NCBI GenBank assembly: GCA_021800165.1 | Contig: JAJYZF010000025.1 | Coordinates: forward strand, 1-49,145 | Source: Planctomycetota bacterium | GTDB taxonomy: Bacteria > Planctomycetota > Phycisphaerae > WQYP01 | DNA: 49,145 nt | Direction of reading: 5' to 3' | In this document: piece after piece, positions 42,213 through 49,145 of the stretch | Numbering within the stretch: the stretch's first letter is position 1 | How the letters are laid out: every line of letters starts with the position of its first letter | Program-made: the position numbers and the translations under genes | Notes under the pieces: generated by a model | Seen by the model: the letters and a program-made list of their open reading frames with translations, nothing else | Told to the model about the DNA's origin: nothing | Database searches by the model: none

Positions 42213-43526
42213 TCAGGCCGAATTGCTGAAGCGACGGATAATAAGCGTATCATTTTGGCCGCCAAAGCCGAAGCTGTTGGACATGGCCACATCCACCTTC
42301 GCCGGCCGCGCCTTATTGGGCACATAATCCAGATCACATTCCGGATCGGGCACGGCATAGTTGGCGGTGGGAGGAAGCATACCATCACGAATCGCCAGCA
42401 CACAGGTGATGGCCTCCACGGCACCGGCTGCGGCAATCAGATGGCCCATCATGCTCTTAATGCTGCTGATGGGGACTTGTTTGGCGTGGGAACCAAAAAC
42501 CGTTTTAATGGCTTGGGTCTCCGTGGAATCATTTTCTTTGGTGCCGGTACCATGAGCATTGATGTAATCGATATCTTCCGGCTTCATATTGGCGTCCCGC
42601 AAGGCTTCGCGTATTGCCACTACCGCCCCGCGTCCTTCAGGGTGTTGATCGGTAACGCGGTACGCATCGGCCGAACTGCCGTAGCCGACAATTTCCGCCA
42701 GAATGTTGGCCCGTCTTTTCCGGGCATGTTCCAGTGCTTCGAGAATCAATACCCCGGCACCTTCCCCGATCACAAAGCCGCTGCGTGTGGCGTCAAACGG
42801 ACGGCAGGCCCGCGCTGGATTGTCGTTGAGAGTGGAAAGGGCGGTGAGCCGGTTAAAACCGGTAACACCAAAAGGATGGATCATGGAATGAGCACCACCC
42901 GAAATCATCACCTGGGCGTCACCGCGCCGGATAATTTCCGCCGCCTCGCCCAGAGCCTGTGTGGAGGCCGCACAGGCCGTGAGACAGTTAAAAGCGGGGC
43001 CGCGGGCGTTGAATTCCATACTTAGATGGTTCGCGGGCATGCAGGGTTCCTGCTCAATTTCGCGCAAGGCGTTAAAGACGCCCAAGGCACGTGTGCCCCA
43101 TTTTACGGTATCCAGACAGGAGGCGGCATCATCCCAACTGGAAATGGCGGTGGTGGTAAAGGGCACAAACTCCAGCGCCGCATCACCGCTGCCCAGATAA
43201 ATCCCCACCTGATAAGGATCAACAGCCGCTGCGGAAGGCGAGCCGGCTTCCGGCAAACCCGCCTGCGTCCAGGCCTGCCGGGCTGCTTCCAGCGAGAAAC
43301 CCGTGGCCCGGCTGATTTCCCGGTGGCGGCCGGATTTCATAAAGCGCTCCGGCAATTGAAAGTTTTTGACTTCCGCGGCGAAGGTTGTCGGAAAGGTGCG
43401 GGCGTCAAACAACGTGATGGGCGCAATACCGCTTTCCCCGGAGGTGAGACGTTGCCACACCTCCTCCAGGGCCTGTCCCAGGGGCGTTACCCAACCCATT
43501 CCTGTGATCACAACTCTATTACGCAT
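42213..43526 (-). CDS. Beta-ketoacyl synthase (KS alpha, FabF-like)
   Basis: 437 residues from ATG 43526 (GGAG eight bases before); the frame begins 24 bases upstream. The full ketosynthase set is present: Cys185 in LTACAAST, His325 in NAHGTGTKEND, Lys357 in ISSIKSMMGH and His362. The length is slightly above FabF (412) due to an insert near 95-145. The gene lies 57 bases behind a chain-length-factor-like KS, forming a KS/CLF pair as in type II polyketide synthases, aryl polyenes and ladderane-type loci. Together they would condense malonyl units on an acyl carrier protein. No ACP, ketoreductase or cyclase is within reach in this window. Confidence 0.95.
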   Translation of the reverse strand: MRNRVVITGMGWVTPLGQALEEVWQRLTSGESGIAPITLFDARTFPTTFAAEVKNFQLPERFMKSGRHREISRATGFSLEAARQAWTQAGLPEAGSPSAAAVDPYQVGIYLGSGDAALEFVPFTTTAISSWDDAASCLDTVKWGTRALGVFNALREIEQEPCMPANHLSMEFNARGPAFNCLTACAASTQALGEAAEIIRRGDAQVMISGGAHSMIHPFGVTGFNRLTALSTLNDNPARACRPFDATRSGFVIGEGAGVLILEALEHARKRRANILAEIVGYGSSADAYRVTDQHPEGRGAVVAIREALRDANMKPEDIDYINAHGTGTKENDSTETQAIKTVFGSHAKQVPISSIKSMMGHLIAAAGAVEAITCVLAIRDGMLPPTANYAVPDPECDLDYVPNKARPAKVDVAMSNSFGFGGQNDTLIIRRFSNSA

Positions 43527-43583
43527 TGATGTTACTCCGATACGCCGCATATCCAGCCACGTCCTGCGCCGGATTTTGGCCGT

Positions 43584-44936
43584 TTACACATATTTTTTCA
43601 GCAGCACCGTTGAATTTTGTCCGGCCATGGAACTCGCCGCGACCAGCACATGACGCAATGGAGATCCCGTCTCAGGCGTATGCGGCACGTTGATGCCATC
43701 CACCGGATGAAGCGTGTTAATGCTGGGGGGAACAGTTTGCTGATGCAGGGCCATGGTGGCGGCAACAATATCCAGAGCCTGCGAGCCGGCACCGCAATCT
43801 CCGGTGGCCCCCCGCAAAGCCACCACCCACGGCTGGGGCCGCGACGAAAATACCTGATGAATCGCCTTGATGTCGGCGGCGTCGGCGGCGGGAATCCCAT
43901 AACCCGGCGGGATAATCATCTGTATTTCATCCGGGCCAATCGCGGCTTCGCTTAACGCCTTGTGCATGGCGTAGGCCATGGATTCGCCGGTGGCATCGCT
44001 TTGGCCTACCGGTTGGCCCGTGGCCGAAGCTCCCAGCCCGACAATCTCGGCGTAAATAACCGCACCCCGGGCTCGGGCCATTTCCAGTTCTTCAAGGACC
44101 AGCACGGCACCACCTTCGCCGATGACGGTTCCCGACGCGGCCTTGTCCAGCGGTTTGCAGGCCTGCGCCGGATCGTCATTGCCGGTGGTGGTCAACCGCT
44201 TCAGCAGCGACCATCGCATAAGCCCCACCGGATGAGTTACAGATTCGCATCCCCCCACCAAGGCCACATCCGCGTTACCCCGCTGAATCGTGCGGCAGGC
44301 TTCGGTCAAAGCCAGGCCTGCCGAAGCCTGGCCGCAGGTAATGGTGTTGGATGGCCCCTGGGTGTCGTGAATGATACTGACATGGCAGGCCAGCATATTG
44401 GGTAGATATTTAAGTAGCCACAACGGAGTGAGATTTTCCATACCGCTGGTTTTGCCTGGCTCCGCCGGATGACCCCAGGTGGCCAGATTCAGACTAGAGT
44501 CCGGATTGCGCGCCTTGACCAGGGCGCTGGTCATCTCATTAAGATCCGCACAGATCAGTCCCGCGCCGATATTGCAACCAACACGGGTGGGATCCACCAC
44601 TTTCCATCCGGTCGGCAAGGCGGCAGCGCCGCCAAATACTTCAATCATGCCCCGTGTGGCCAGGCGGGCACTGCGCACCGCTCCATCCGCGGCAAGCACC
44701 GCAAGTTCAATATCGCGGGCCATGATTTTGGTGGCCTTACGGTAACTTTTGGGCACATAATCGGAGGTTTTATACGGTGGCACGATGCCGGCAACGCGGC
44801 TGGGAAAGCCGGCGGCGTTAAAGCTGGTCAATGGACCTATCCCGGATTTACCGGACAGTAAGCCCCGCCAGAGATCCTCCGCCGACAAACCAAACGGTGA
44901 AACCGCCCCCAGCCCGGTAATAACAACACGTCGCAT
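43584..44936 (-). CDS. Chain-length-factor-like ketosynthase (KS beta, Gln in place of Cys)
   Basis: 450 residues from ATG 44936 (AGAGG upstream). The fold matches FabF throughout, but Gln203 in TCGQASAGLAL aligns with the KS nucleophile Cys, as in chain-length factors of type II polyketide synthases. Both active-site His are gone: the HGTGT motif reads PGYGIPA, and the GHxxGAAG motif reads GATGDCGAG. So this is a non-condensing partner that should set chain length or decarboxylate malonyl-ACP. It is the first gene of the operon CLF-KS-FIST-CYTH. A -10-like TATACT box on the minus strand at 45025-45030 is the possible promoter. Confidence 0.9.
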   Translation of the reverse strand: MRRVVITGLGAVSPFGLSAEDLWRGLLSGKSGIGPLTSFNAAGFPSRVAGIVPPYKTSDYVPKSYRKATKIMARDIELAVLAADGAVRSARLATRGMIEVFGGAAALPTGWKVVDPTRVGCNIGAGLICADLNEMTSALVKARNPDSSLNLATWGHPAEPGKTSGMENLTPLWLLKYLPNMLACHVSIIHDTQGPSNTITCGQASAGLALTEACRTIQRGNADVALVGGCESVTHPVGLMRWSLLKRLTTTGNDDPAQACKPLDKAASGTVIGEGGAVLVLEELEMARARGAVIYAEIVGLGASATGQPVGQSDATGESMAYAMHKALSEAAIGPDEIQMIIPPGYGIPAADAADIKAIHQVFSSRPQPWVVALRGATGDCGAGSQALDIVAATMALHQQTVPPSINTLHPVDGINVPHTPETGSPLRHVLVAASSMAGQNSTVLLKKYV

Positions 44937-45342
44937 GAAAACCTCTATTAGAGGGTGAAGCAAGCCTCACCCGTTCCAACAAACCAGCCCGGTGATCCAA
45001 TCAGCCCTCACCGAGGTCTGCCTAAGTATACTCAACGTTGGTCCGGAAGCGAGATATCGGCCTGCGGTGCGGCCCTGTCTGGGGCGGAACCGGTAAGAAT
45101 ATCCATATCGGCATCGTCAGGGGGCGGTTGGCGGACGGGGCGCGGCGCAGCGGTTCCCTGTTGGTCCCGGCCCCCAGGGCCGAGGTTGTTAAGATAGCGT
45201 CCTGACTGGTACAGATGAAAAAAAAAACGGGCTTGGGTTATACTACCGTCGTTCCAGGATGTTGGAACCGCCTGCGGAGCATTTTCCGATGGGCCTCGCA
45301 GCGCGAAGTGGATATTGTTTAGAAATTTGCTGGAGAACTTTC
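44937..45342. other. Divergent region between the KS/CLF operon and the sulfotransferase
   Basis: 406 bases. TATACT boxes are seen on the minus strand (45025-45030, for the KS/CLF operon) and on the plus strand (45239-45244, for the sulfotransferase), both without good -35 boxes. The open frame before the sulfotransferase shows no family features. Confidence 0.35.
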
Positions 45343-46170
45343 ATGTTCGACAAAAAGATCGTTTTCAATGCCTCTTTACCGCGATCCGGATCTACATTGC
45401 TGCAAAACATTCTGGCGCAAAATCCGCGTTTTTACTGTACCCCCACCAGTGGAGTTATTGATCTAATGCTGGCCTCCCGCAAGTTTTATACTGAATTGGC
45501 GGAATTTAAGGCCCAGGATCCGGACCTTATGCAAAAGGCCTTCACCAGCTATTGCAAATATGGTATCAATGGTTTTTTTGATGGTGTCACCGATAAACCC
45601 GTCTGCGTGGACAAATGTCGCAGTTGGTTTCACTACCATGAATGGGTCAGCCAGTTTCATCCCAATCCCAAGTACCTGGTGTGCATCCGCGATCTGCGGG
45701 CTATTCTTTCTTCCATGGAAAAACTTTTCCGAAAAAAACGCCATCTCTCGGATGCCGATGAGGTCACCGGCACCCTGACCATGATTACCATCAACAATCG
45801 GGTGATGCGCTGGCTCAACGGACCCCCGGTGGGCATTGCCGTGGCCCGACTGGTTGAATCCATTCAGACCGGCGTGCTTAAAAACATGCACGTGATACGC
45901 TTTGAGGATTTGACCACGCATCCTGATGAGGTTCTCCGGCGCGTGTACGCATATCTGGAAGAACCCTATTTCCAGCATGATTTCAACCACATCGAACAGG
46001 CCACTAAGGAAAATGACGCCTATCATACCCAGTATGGGGACCACAATATCCGTGCTAAGGTTGAACCGGTGCCGCTGGACTATAATCAGGTATTGGGGCC
46101 GGAGTTAGCGCTCTGGGTTAAAAACAATTACGCGCTATTTTACAATACCTTCTATGCGGATAGAAAATAA
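45343..46170 (+). CDS. Sulfotransferase
   Basis: 275 residues from ATG 45343 (GGAG seven bases before); the frame extends 84 bases upstream without support. NASLPRSGSTLLQNIL (residues 9-24) is the PAPS 5'-phosphosulfate-binding loop. YLVCIRDLRAILSSMEKLFR in the middle carries the 3'-phosphate-binding Arg/Ser, and VIRFEDLTTHPDEVLRRVYAYL the later helix. It should move sulfate from PAPS to a carbohydrate or another acceptor. It is soluble, with no signal peptide. Position: upstream of the Sua5-YwlE gene with a 48-base gap, but no functional link is obvious. Confidence 0.85.
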   Translation: MFDKKIVFNASLPRSGSTLLQNILAQNPRFYCTPTSGVIDLMLASRKFYTELAEFKAQDPDLMQKAFTSYCKYGINGFFDGVTDKPVCVDKCRSWFHYHEWVSQFHPNPKYLVCIRDLRAILSSMEKLFRKKRHLSDADEVTGTLTMITINNRVMRWLNGPPVGIAVARLVESIQTGVLKNMHVIRFEDLTTHPDEVLRRVYAYLEEPYFQHDFNHIEQATKENDAYHTQYGDHNIRAKVEPVPLDYNQVLGPELALWVKNNYALFYNTFYADRK

Positions 46171-46218
46171 TTGTACCGCCCCGGCCATACAGCTCTGGCC
46201 GCCTGAATTGGAGCGTCC

Positions 46219-47337
46219 ATGCCTCCTGTTGTCTTGACCTGTGCCCATCCTTCTGATCAGCGCTGGGCGGTCATGAAAGCGGTGGACGTGCTTACCCGCG
46301 GCGGAATCGTCGGTCTGCCGATGGAAACGGTCTATGGGCTGGCCGCGCGACTGACCCAGCCACCCGCCATTGAACGGCTCAAAAAAATAAAAAATATCTC
46401 CACCCATCCCGGTTGGGTGATTCATGTGGCCCAGGCATCGCAAACCAGATTGTATATTCGAGACCTGCCTTCCATGGCCGCGCGCATCATGAAAAAAAGC
46501 TGGCCCGGCCCGGTGGCCATACAGGTGCGGGCGTCGGCTAAGGAACAAGCCATCCTGGGAATGTTGATTCAACCGGCGGTCGCGGCGGAAATTATCAGCG
46601 ATGGATGGATCACCTTTCGCTGTCCGGACCAGCAGGTAACGCGGGAAATTCTCGCCGATCTGCCCGGCCCTACCGCCATAATTGGTGCCGGCGAGCGCCA
46701 ACCGGCGGGCGAAGTGGGCGATATCCCGGCCCACATTGTCGACCAGCTTGATGCTTTGGTGGATGCCGGCCCGGCACGCTACCGCAAATCCTCCACCATC
46801 GTCCGCGTGGAAGGGGACCAATGGCAAATCATCCGCCCCGGAGTAATTGACGAGCGTATCATTCATCGCCTGGCCGAGCAGGTGATTGTTTTTATCTGCA
46901 CTGGTAATACGTGTCGATCACCCATGGCCGCGGGAATCGCCGGCATCTGGCTGGCACGGAAACTGGGCCTGTCCCCGGCGGCCCTGCCCAAGCACCACCT
47001 CGTGGTGGAGTCCGCGGGGCTGCATGCCACCGACGGTCTGCCGGCCACCGCCGAAGCCCGCACCGCCGCTCGGGAACTCGGTGCAGACCTGACCGCCCAC
47101 CGGTCGCGGGCCGTGACCGTGGACCTGTTGCAGCGGGCGGATGTGATTTATACAATGACCCAATCGCATCGGGACGAACTTGTGGAACGTTACCCCGCCG
47201 TGGCGGATAAAACCTTCCCGCTCGATCCCGATTCGGATATCGCCGACCCGATCGGTTCAGAGGTGGGCCGGTATCGCCAGCTTGCCAAACGTCTGGAAGC
47301 TTTGATTGCTCAACGCCTAAGTGGAATACTCCCATGA
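46219..47337 (+). CDS. Fusion of Sua5/YrdC-type domain and YwlE-like arginine phosphatase
   Basis: 372 residues, two domains. N-terminal (about 1-215): threonylcarbamoyl-AMP synthase fold, with ETVYGLAA (36-43) and STIVRVEG...IIRPGVI (192-210) kept. However the usual KGRP stretch is KIKNIST and the SxN motif near residue 155 reads IGAGERQ, so the active site may be altered. C-terminal (about 222-372): low-molecular-weight phosphatase, with the P-loop CTGNTCRS (Cys227 to Ser234) and the late Asp343 in DIADPIG. The loop CTGNTCRSPMA is identical to YwlE, where the Thr before Cys confers phospho-arginine specificity. In Bacillus subtilis ywlC (Sua5), ywlE and ywlF (rpiB) lie in this order; here the first two are fused and rpiB follows with an ATGA overlap. 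The phospho-arginine activity is inferred. Confidence 0.85.
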   Translation: MPPVVLTCAHPSDQRWAVMKAVDVLTRGGIVGLPMETVYGLAARLTQPPAIERLKKIKNISTHPGWVIHVAQASQTRLYIRDLPSMAARIMKKSWPGPVAIQVRASAKEQAILGMLIQPAVAAEIISDGWITFRCPDQQVTREILADLPGPTAIIGAGERQPAGEVGDIPAHIVDQLDALVDAGPARYRKSSTIVRVEGDQWQIIRPGVIDERIIHRLAEQVIVFICTGNTCRSPMAAGIAGIWLARKLGLSPAALPKHHLVVESAGLHATDGLPATAEARTAARELGADLTAHRSRAVTVDLLQRADVIYTMTQSHRDELVERYPAVADKTFPLDPDSDIADPIGSEVGRYRQLAKRLEALIAQRLSGILP

Positions 47338-47840
47338 ATATAGCTGTTGCTTTCGATCATCGTGGCGTACACAACCGCGAACACCTGCTCGCCCAGCTTC
47401 GTCACGCCGGCCACGAAGTGCTGGATTTCGGGACCGATGCCACCAAACCCTGCGATTATCCTGATTACGCTATTCCCGCTTCCCTGGCCGTGGTGCAGGG
47501 CCGCGCCCAGCGGGCCATTCTCATCGACGGCAGCGGCATCGGCATGGCCATCGTTGCTAACAAAATTCCCGGCATTCGTGCTGCCACCTGTCATGATGAA
47601 TTAACCGCGGAAATCTCCCGCCGCTACAACGATGCCAATGTTCTTTGCCTCGCTGCGGATCTACTCGGTGAAGAATTGATTCGGCGAATTGTAAAGGCCT
47701 GGCTGCTGGCCGATTTTGAACAAGGCCGCCATACCCGCCGCATCGAAAAGATAACCGCTTTGGAACATCGTATTTTCAGTGATGTGGAAAAAGCCATGCG
47801 GGAAGCGGCCAAACTGGTGCCCGGAGCCACCGATCATTAA
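47334..47840 (+). CDS. rpiB: Ribose-5-phosphate isomerase B-like protein with altered active site
   Basis: 168 residues. The RpiB/LacAB fold is clear: IAVAFDHRGVHNREHLL at the start, DGSGIGMAIVANKIPGIRAATC (about 65-86) and NDANVLCLAADLLG. The catalytic Cys of E. coli RpiB (CGTGIGM) is Asp65 here, and the His in the usual HNDANVL is Tyr98. Asp8-His9 is kept. Some RpiB proteins use an acidic residue as base, but the Cys and His changes together are unusual, so activity may be kept in another form or lost. It overlaps the fusion gene by ATGA and is likely translated with it. Confidence 0.85.
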   Translation: MNIAVAFDHRGVHNREHLLAQLRHAGHEVLDFGTDATKPCDYPDYAIPASLAVVQGRAQRAILIDGSGIGMAIVANKIPGIRAATCHDELTAEISRRYNDANVLCLAADLLGEELIRRIVKAWLLADFEQGRHTRRIEKITALEHRIFSDVEKAMREAAKLVPGATDH

Positions 47841-47948
47841 GGCCTTCCAATAAAACCAGTATCCCGCCCCAGGGACACAGCGCGGCTGTGGCTGATGAAA
47901 ATATCCGCCACTTCTCATCCCCCGAAGCATCGGGATTGCGTCGTCATC

Positions 47949-48039
47949 CAGCCCGGCCATTATTTGGCCGCGGCGTCCCGATGATTCGGGACTTCTGCCT
48001 ACAGCGGTGACTTGGAATTCCGCAGCACCGCTCATCGGG
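47949..48039. repeat. 91-bp hairpin repeat, copy 1
   Basis: Starts CAGCCCGGCC and ends GCTCATCGGG. It holds three possible hairpins: GGCC-ATTATTT-GGCC, TCCCGA-TGAT-TCGGGA, and GCGGTG...CACCGC (with a GGAATTCC palindrome in its loop). A second copy with the same three stems lies at 48321-48411. Confidence 0.75.
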
Positions 48040-48071
48040 ACTGACCGCTTCCCAGCATCCCCCCGTCCATC

Positions 48072-48121
48072 CTCTGCGGTCCTCTGCGTCCGGAGTTTAT
48101 CCCGATGTCTATCGGGACGGT
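48072..48121 (+). repeat. 50-bp intergenic repeat, copy B
   Basis: Nearly identical to 6473-6522: CTCTGCGGTCCTCTGCGTCC, then GGAGTTTA and the hairpin TCCCGATGTCTATCGGGA (48100-48117). Compared with copy A the stem base G is A, turning a G-U pair into an A-T pair. Confidence 0.7.
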
Positions 48122-48251
48122 GAGCCCCCCCCTGCGGCCACAGCCGCCTTTAACTCCTAGCTGCCAAATTCTAACTCCTGCGGCCACAGCCGCCGTGCTC
48201 CTCTCTCGCGCAGCGCCCGTCTCCTGTCTCCTGACTCCTAACTCCCGTCGC

Positions 48252-48300
48252 GGCATGGATGCCGAAATCCTCGATGCTGGAGGACCAGCGCATCGGGACT
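48252..48300 (+). repeat. AGGA-loop hairpin element, copy 4
   Basis: GGCAT/ATGCC leader hairpin, then an outer stem CGATG/CATCG with an inner stem CTGG/CCAG and the same AGGA loop as the copies at 5735, 6578 and 6889. The inner stem bases differ from those copies on both arms but still pair. Confidence 0.7.
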
Positions 48301-48320
48301 GACCGCTCCTCACAACCACC

Positions 48321-48411
48321 CAGCCCGGCCATTATTTGGCCGGGGCGTCCCGATGAATCGGGACTTCCGCGCGCAGCGGTGCCTTGGAATTCCGCAGCAC
48401 CGCTCATCGGG
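48321..48411. repeat. 91-bp hairpin repeat, copy 2
   Basis: Same length and same three palindromes as 47949-48039 with several base differences, e.g. loop TGAA instead of TGAT in the middle hairpin. Both copies are near a CATCGGGACTGACCGCT phrase: it follows copy 1 and precedes copy 2. Confidence 0.75.
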
Positions 48412-48515
48412 GTAAACCGGCGTCCGCCCACCCCGCCCCCCGGCCTTCACGTGAGCTTTTCATATTAAAGCCGCGCTAAACTTTTTGGCCGCCGCCGATT
48501 TTTTTATTTTTTCAC

Positions 48516-48544
48516 TTGCAATCGGTTTTGCGGCGCGGTAGAGT
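48516..48544 (+). promoter_or_regulatory. Promoter of the LEPR-XLL gene
   Basis: -35 TTGCAA (48516-48521), 17-base spacer, -10 TAGAGT (48539-48544). It gives a leader of about 125 bases. Confidence 0.45.
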
Positions 48545-48638
48545 TTTTTTTCAGTTGAAGATATGGCCCGGCGGCCGGCTACCCATTTTCGTTTTACCCC
48601 TGTCGCCTGAACGGCCAGATACCGCGGAGCGAGAGAGT

Positions 48639-48669
48639 CCCGAAGTGGCTTCGGGCCTTTTCGAAAGGC
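48639..48669 (+). promoter_or_regulatory. Double hairpin hiding the ribosome-binding site
   Basis: CCCGAAG/CTTCGGG (48639-48645 with 48649-48655) is directly followed by CCTTT/AAAGG (48556-48660 region: arms 48656-48660 and 48664-48668, loop TCG). The second arm AAAGG is the Shine-Dalgarno sequence of the gene starting at 48678. Opening of this hairpin would be needed for translation; control by it is inferred. Confidence 0.45.
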
Positions 48670-48677
48670 GGTGTACC

Positions 48678-49145
48678 ATGGGTCAGGTGAATTCGACGGG
48701 TGCTGGGGCTACGGTTTTGCGGCGGCGGTTTGCGGGGGCCATGCGCGCCGCAGCGCTGGGCTGCCGCGCGGCGGTCGGCCCGGTAATGCGTTCGTTGGAA
48801 AGCCATGGCCGCAAGCCCCGGAGGCTCTTTGAGCCTCTGGAGCCGCGAATCATGTTAAGCGCGGTGCCCGCTCCATTTTCGCCCGTGGATATCGGCAACC
48901 CGGCCATCGGCGGATCGGTGACCTATTCGGCCGGCAGCAACCAGTATCAGATAACCGCCGCGGGCACGGGCCTGGGCGGTGTAAATGGCGGCACGGCGGA
49001 TCAGGCCAGCATGGTGGCGGAGAATTGGACGGGTGCCGGCTCTCTGACGGCGGATATTGGAACGGTGGGGGCCACCGGTGGGCCGGCCTTGGCGGGGGTG
49101 ATTTGGCGGGATACCTCCGCCGCGGGCAGCGAGATGGCGGTGGTA
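48678..49145 (+). CDS. LEPR-XLL surface protein, N-terminal part (runs off the right edge)
   Basis: 156 codons to the end of the window, no stop. The N-terminal 65 residues are Arg/Ala-rich and hold RRLFEPLEPRIMLSA (about residues 49-63), which is the LEPR-XLL motif found at the N-terminus of very large secreted proteins, common in planctomycetes. After it the sequence becomes Gly/Thr/Ser-rich, with TYSAGSNQYQITAAGTG, typical of beta-sandwich repeats of surface adhesins. The start follows AAAGG, which is folded into a hairpin. How the LEPR-XLL tag directs export is not known. The remaining protein is probably several thousand residues, judged from the family. Confidence 0.85.
   Translation, partial: MGQVNSTGAGATVLRRRFAGAMRAAALGCRAAVGPVMRSLESHGRKPRRLFEPLEPRIMLSAVPAPFSPVDIGNPAIGGSVTYSAGSNQYQITAAGTGLGGVNGGTADQASMVAENWTGAGSLTADIGTVGATGGPALAGVIWRDTSAAGSEMAVV

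Larger units (their letters stand above)
47841..48677. other. Repeat-rich intergenic tract before the LEPR-XLL gene
   Basis: 837 bases without a gene. It contains two 91-base direct repeats, one AGGA-loop hairpin element, the 50-bp repeat copy B and a promoter plus structured leader for the last gene. The short frames are Ser/Pro-rich and do not follow any family. The same phrases fill 5.6-7.0 kb. Confidence 0.65.

Noticed and set aside
48600-48677. Known riboswitch (c-di-GMP, guanidine or fluoride) in the LEPR-XLL leader
   Set aside because: None of the conserved core nucleotides of these families were found. Only simple hairpins are supported.

Overview
The window reads as about 49 kb of chromosome from a Gram-negative bacterium with a moderately high GC content, most likely a planctomycete, perhaps of the Phycisphaerae. 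This is an inference from gene content. The reasons are a LEPR-XLL N-terminus on the partial protein at the right edge, an exosortase/EpsI exopolysaccharide locus, KdsB (lipopolysaccharide), paired ketosynthase/chain-length-factor-like genes, and long intergenic tracts filled with short phrase-like hairpin repeats. No rRNA, tRNA, CRISPR array or complete insertion sequence was seen.

Left end (1-3.0 kb): an eroded, defence-like operon on the minus strand. A Phd-type antitoxin with a good promoter and overlapping operator is followed by an 85-residue remnant resembling the C-terminus of an Eco57I-type DNA methylase, a DUF3644 protein and a truncated DprA-like protein, joined by overlapping stop/start codons. 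Upstream is a uracil-DNA-glycosylase-like protein. A secreted Sel1-repeat protein (3.4-5.6 kb) ends in a strong hairpin terminator. It is followed by 1.5 kb without genes that holds several families of short palindromic repeats, one of them with covarying stems.

Centre-left (7.2-20.4 kb): a small acyl-chain module (hot-dog dehydratase and PlsC acyltransferase facing away from a ketosynthase and a truncated, Cys-less ketosynthase partner), a PhoD-like protein with degenerate metal ligands, SppA, a VOC protein, IlvC, ArgJ, an esterase, Zwf, a HIT protein and KdsB. These are mostly housekeeping genes.

Centre (20.9-33.7 kb): an exopolysaccharide/exosortase locus on the plus strand containing an OPX outer-membrane export lipoprotein, an exosortase, an EpsI-like partner, a 1547-residue TPR protein, and a Wzc-like co-polymerase whose kinase site is degenerate. 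A secreted GH16-malectin glycan hydrolase follows. No glycosyltransferase or flippase lies here, so sugar assembly must be encoded elsewhere.

Right (33.7-49.1 kb): a YdiJ-type FAD/Fe-S dehydrogenase, a CrtC/AttH-like protein, a kinase-fold protein lacking catalytic residues and a CBS-domain protein. A minus-strand operon follows with a chain-length-factor-like KS (Gln at the Cys position), an intact KS, a FIST sensor protein and a CYTH protein. Next come a sulfotransferase, a Sua5-YwlE-like fusion coupled to an RpiB with altered active-site residues, 0.8 kb of repeat-rich intergenic DNA, and the start of a large LEPR-XLL surface protein. Several start codons were moved inward from the longest open frame because of ribosome-binding sites, signal peptides or family N-termini; each entry says so.
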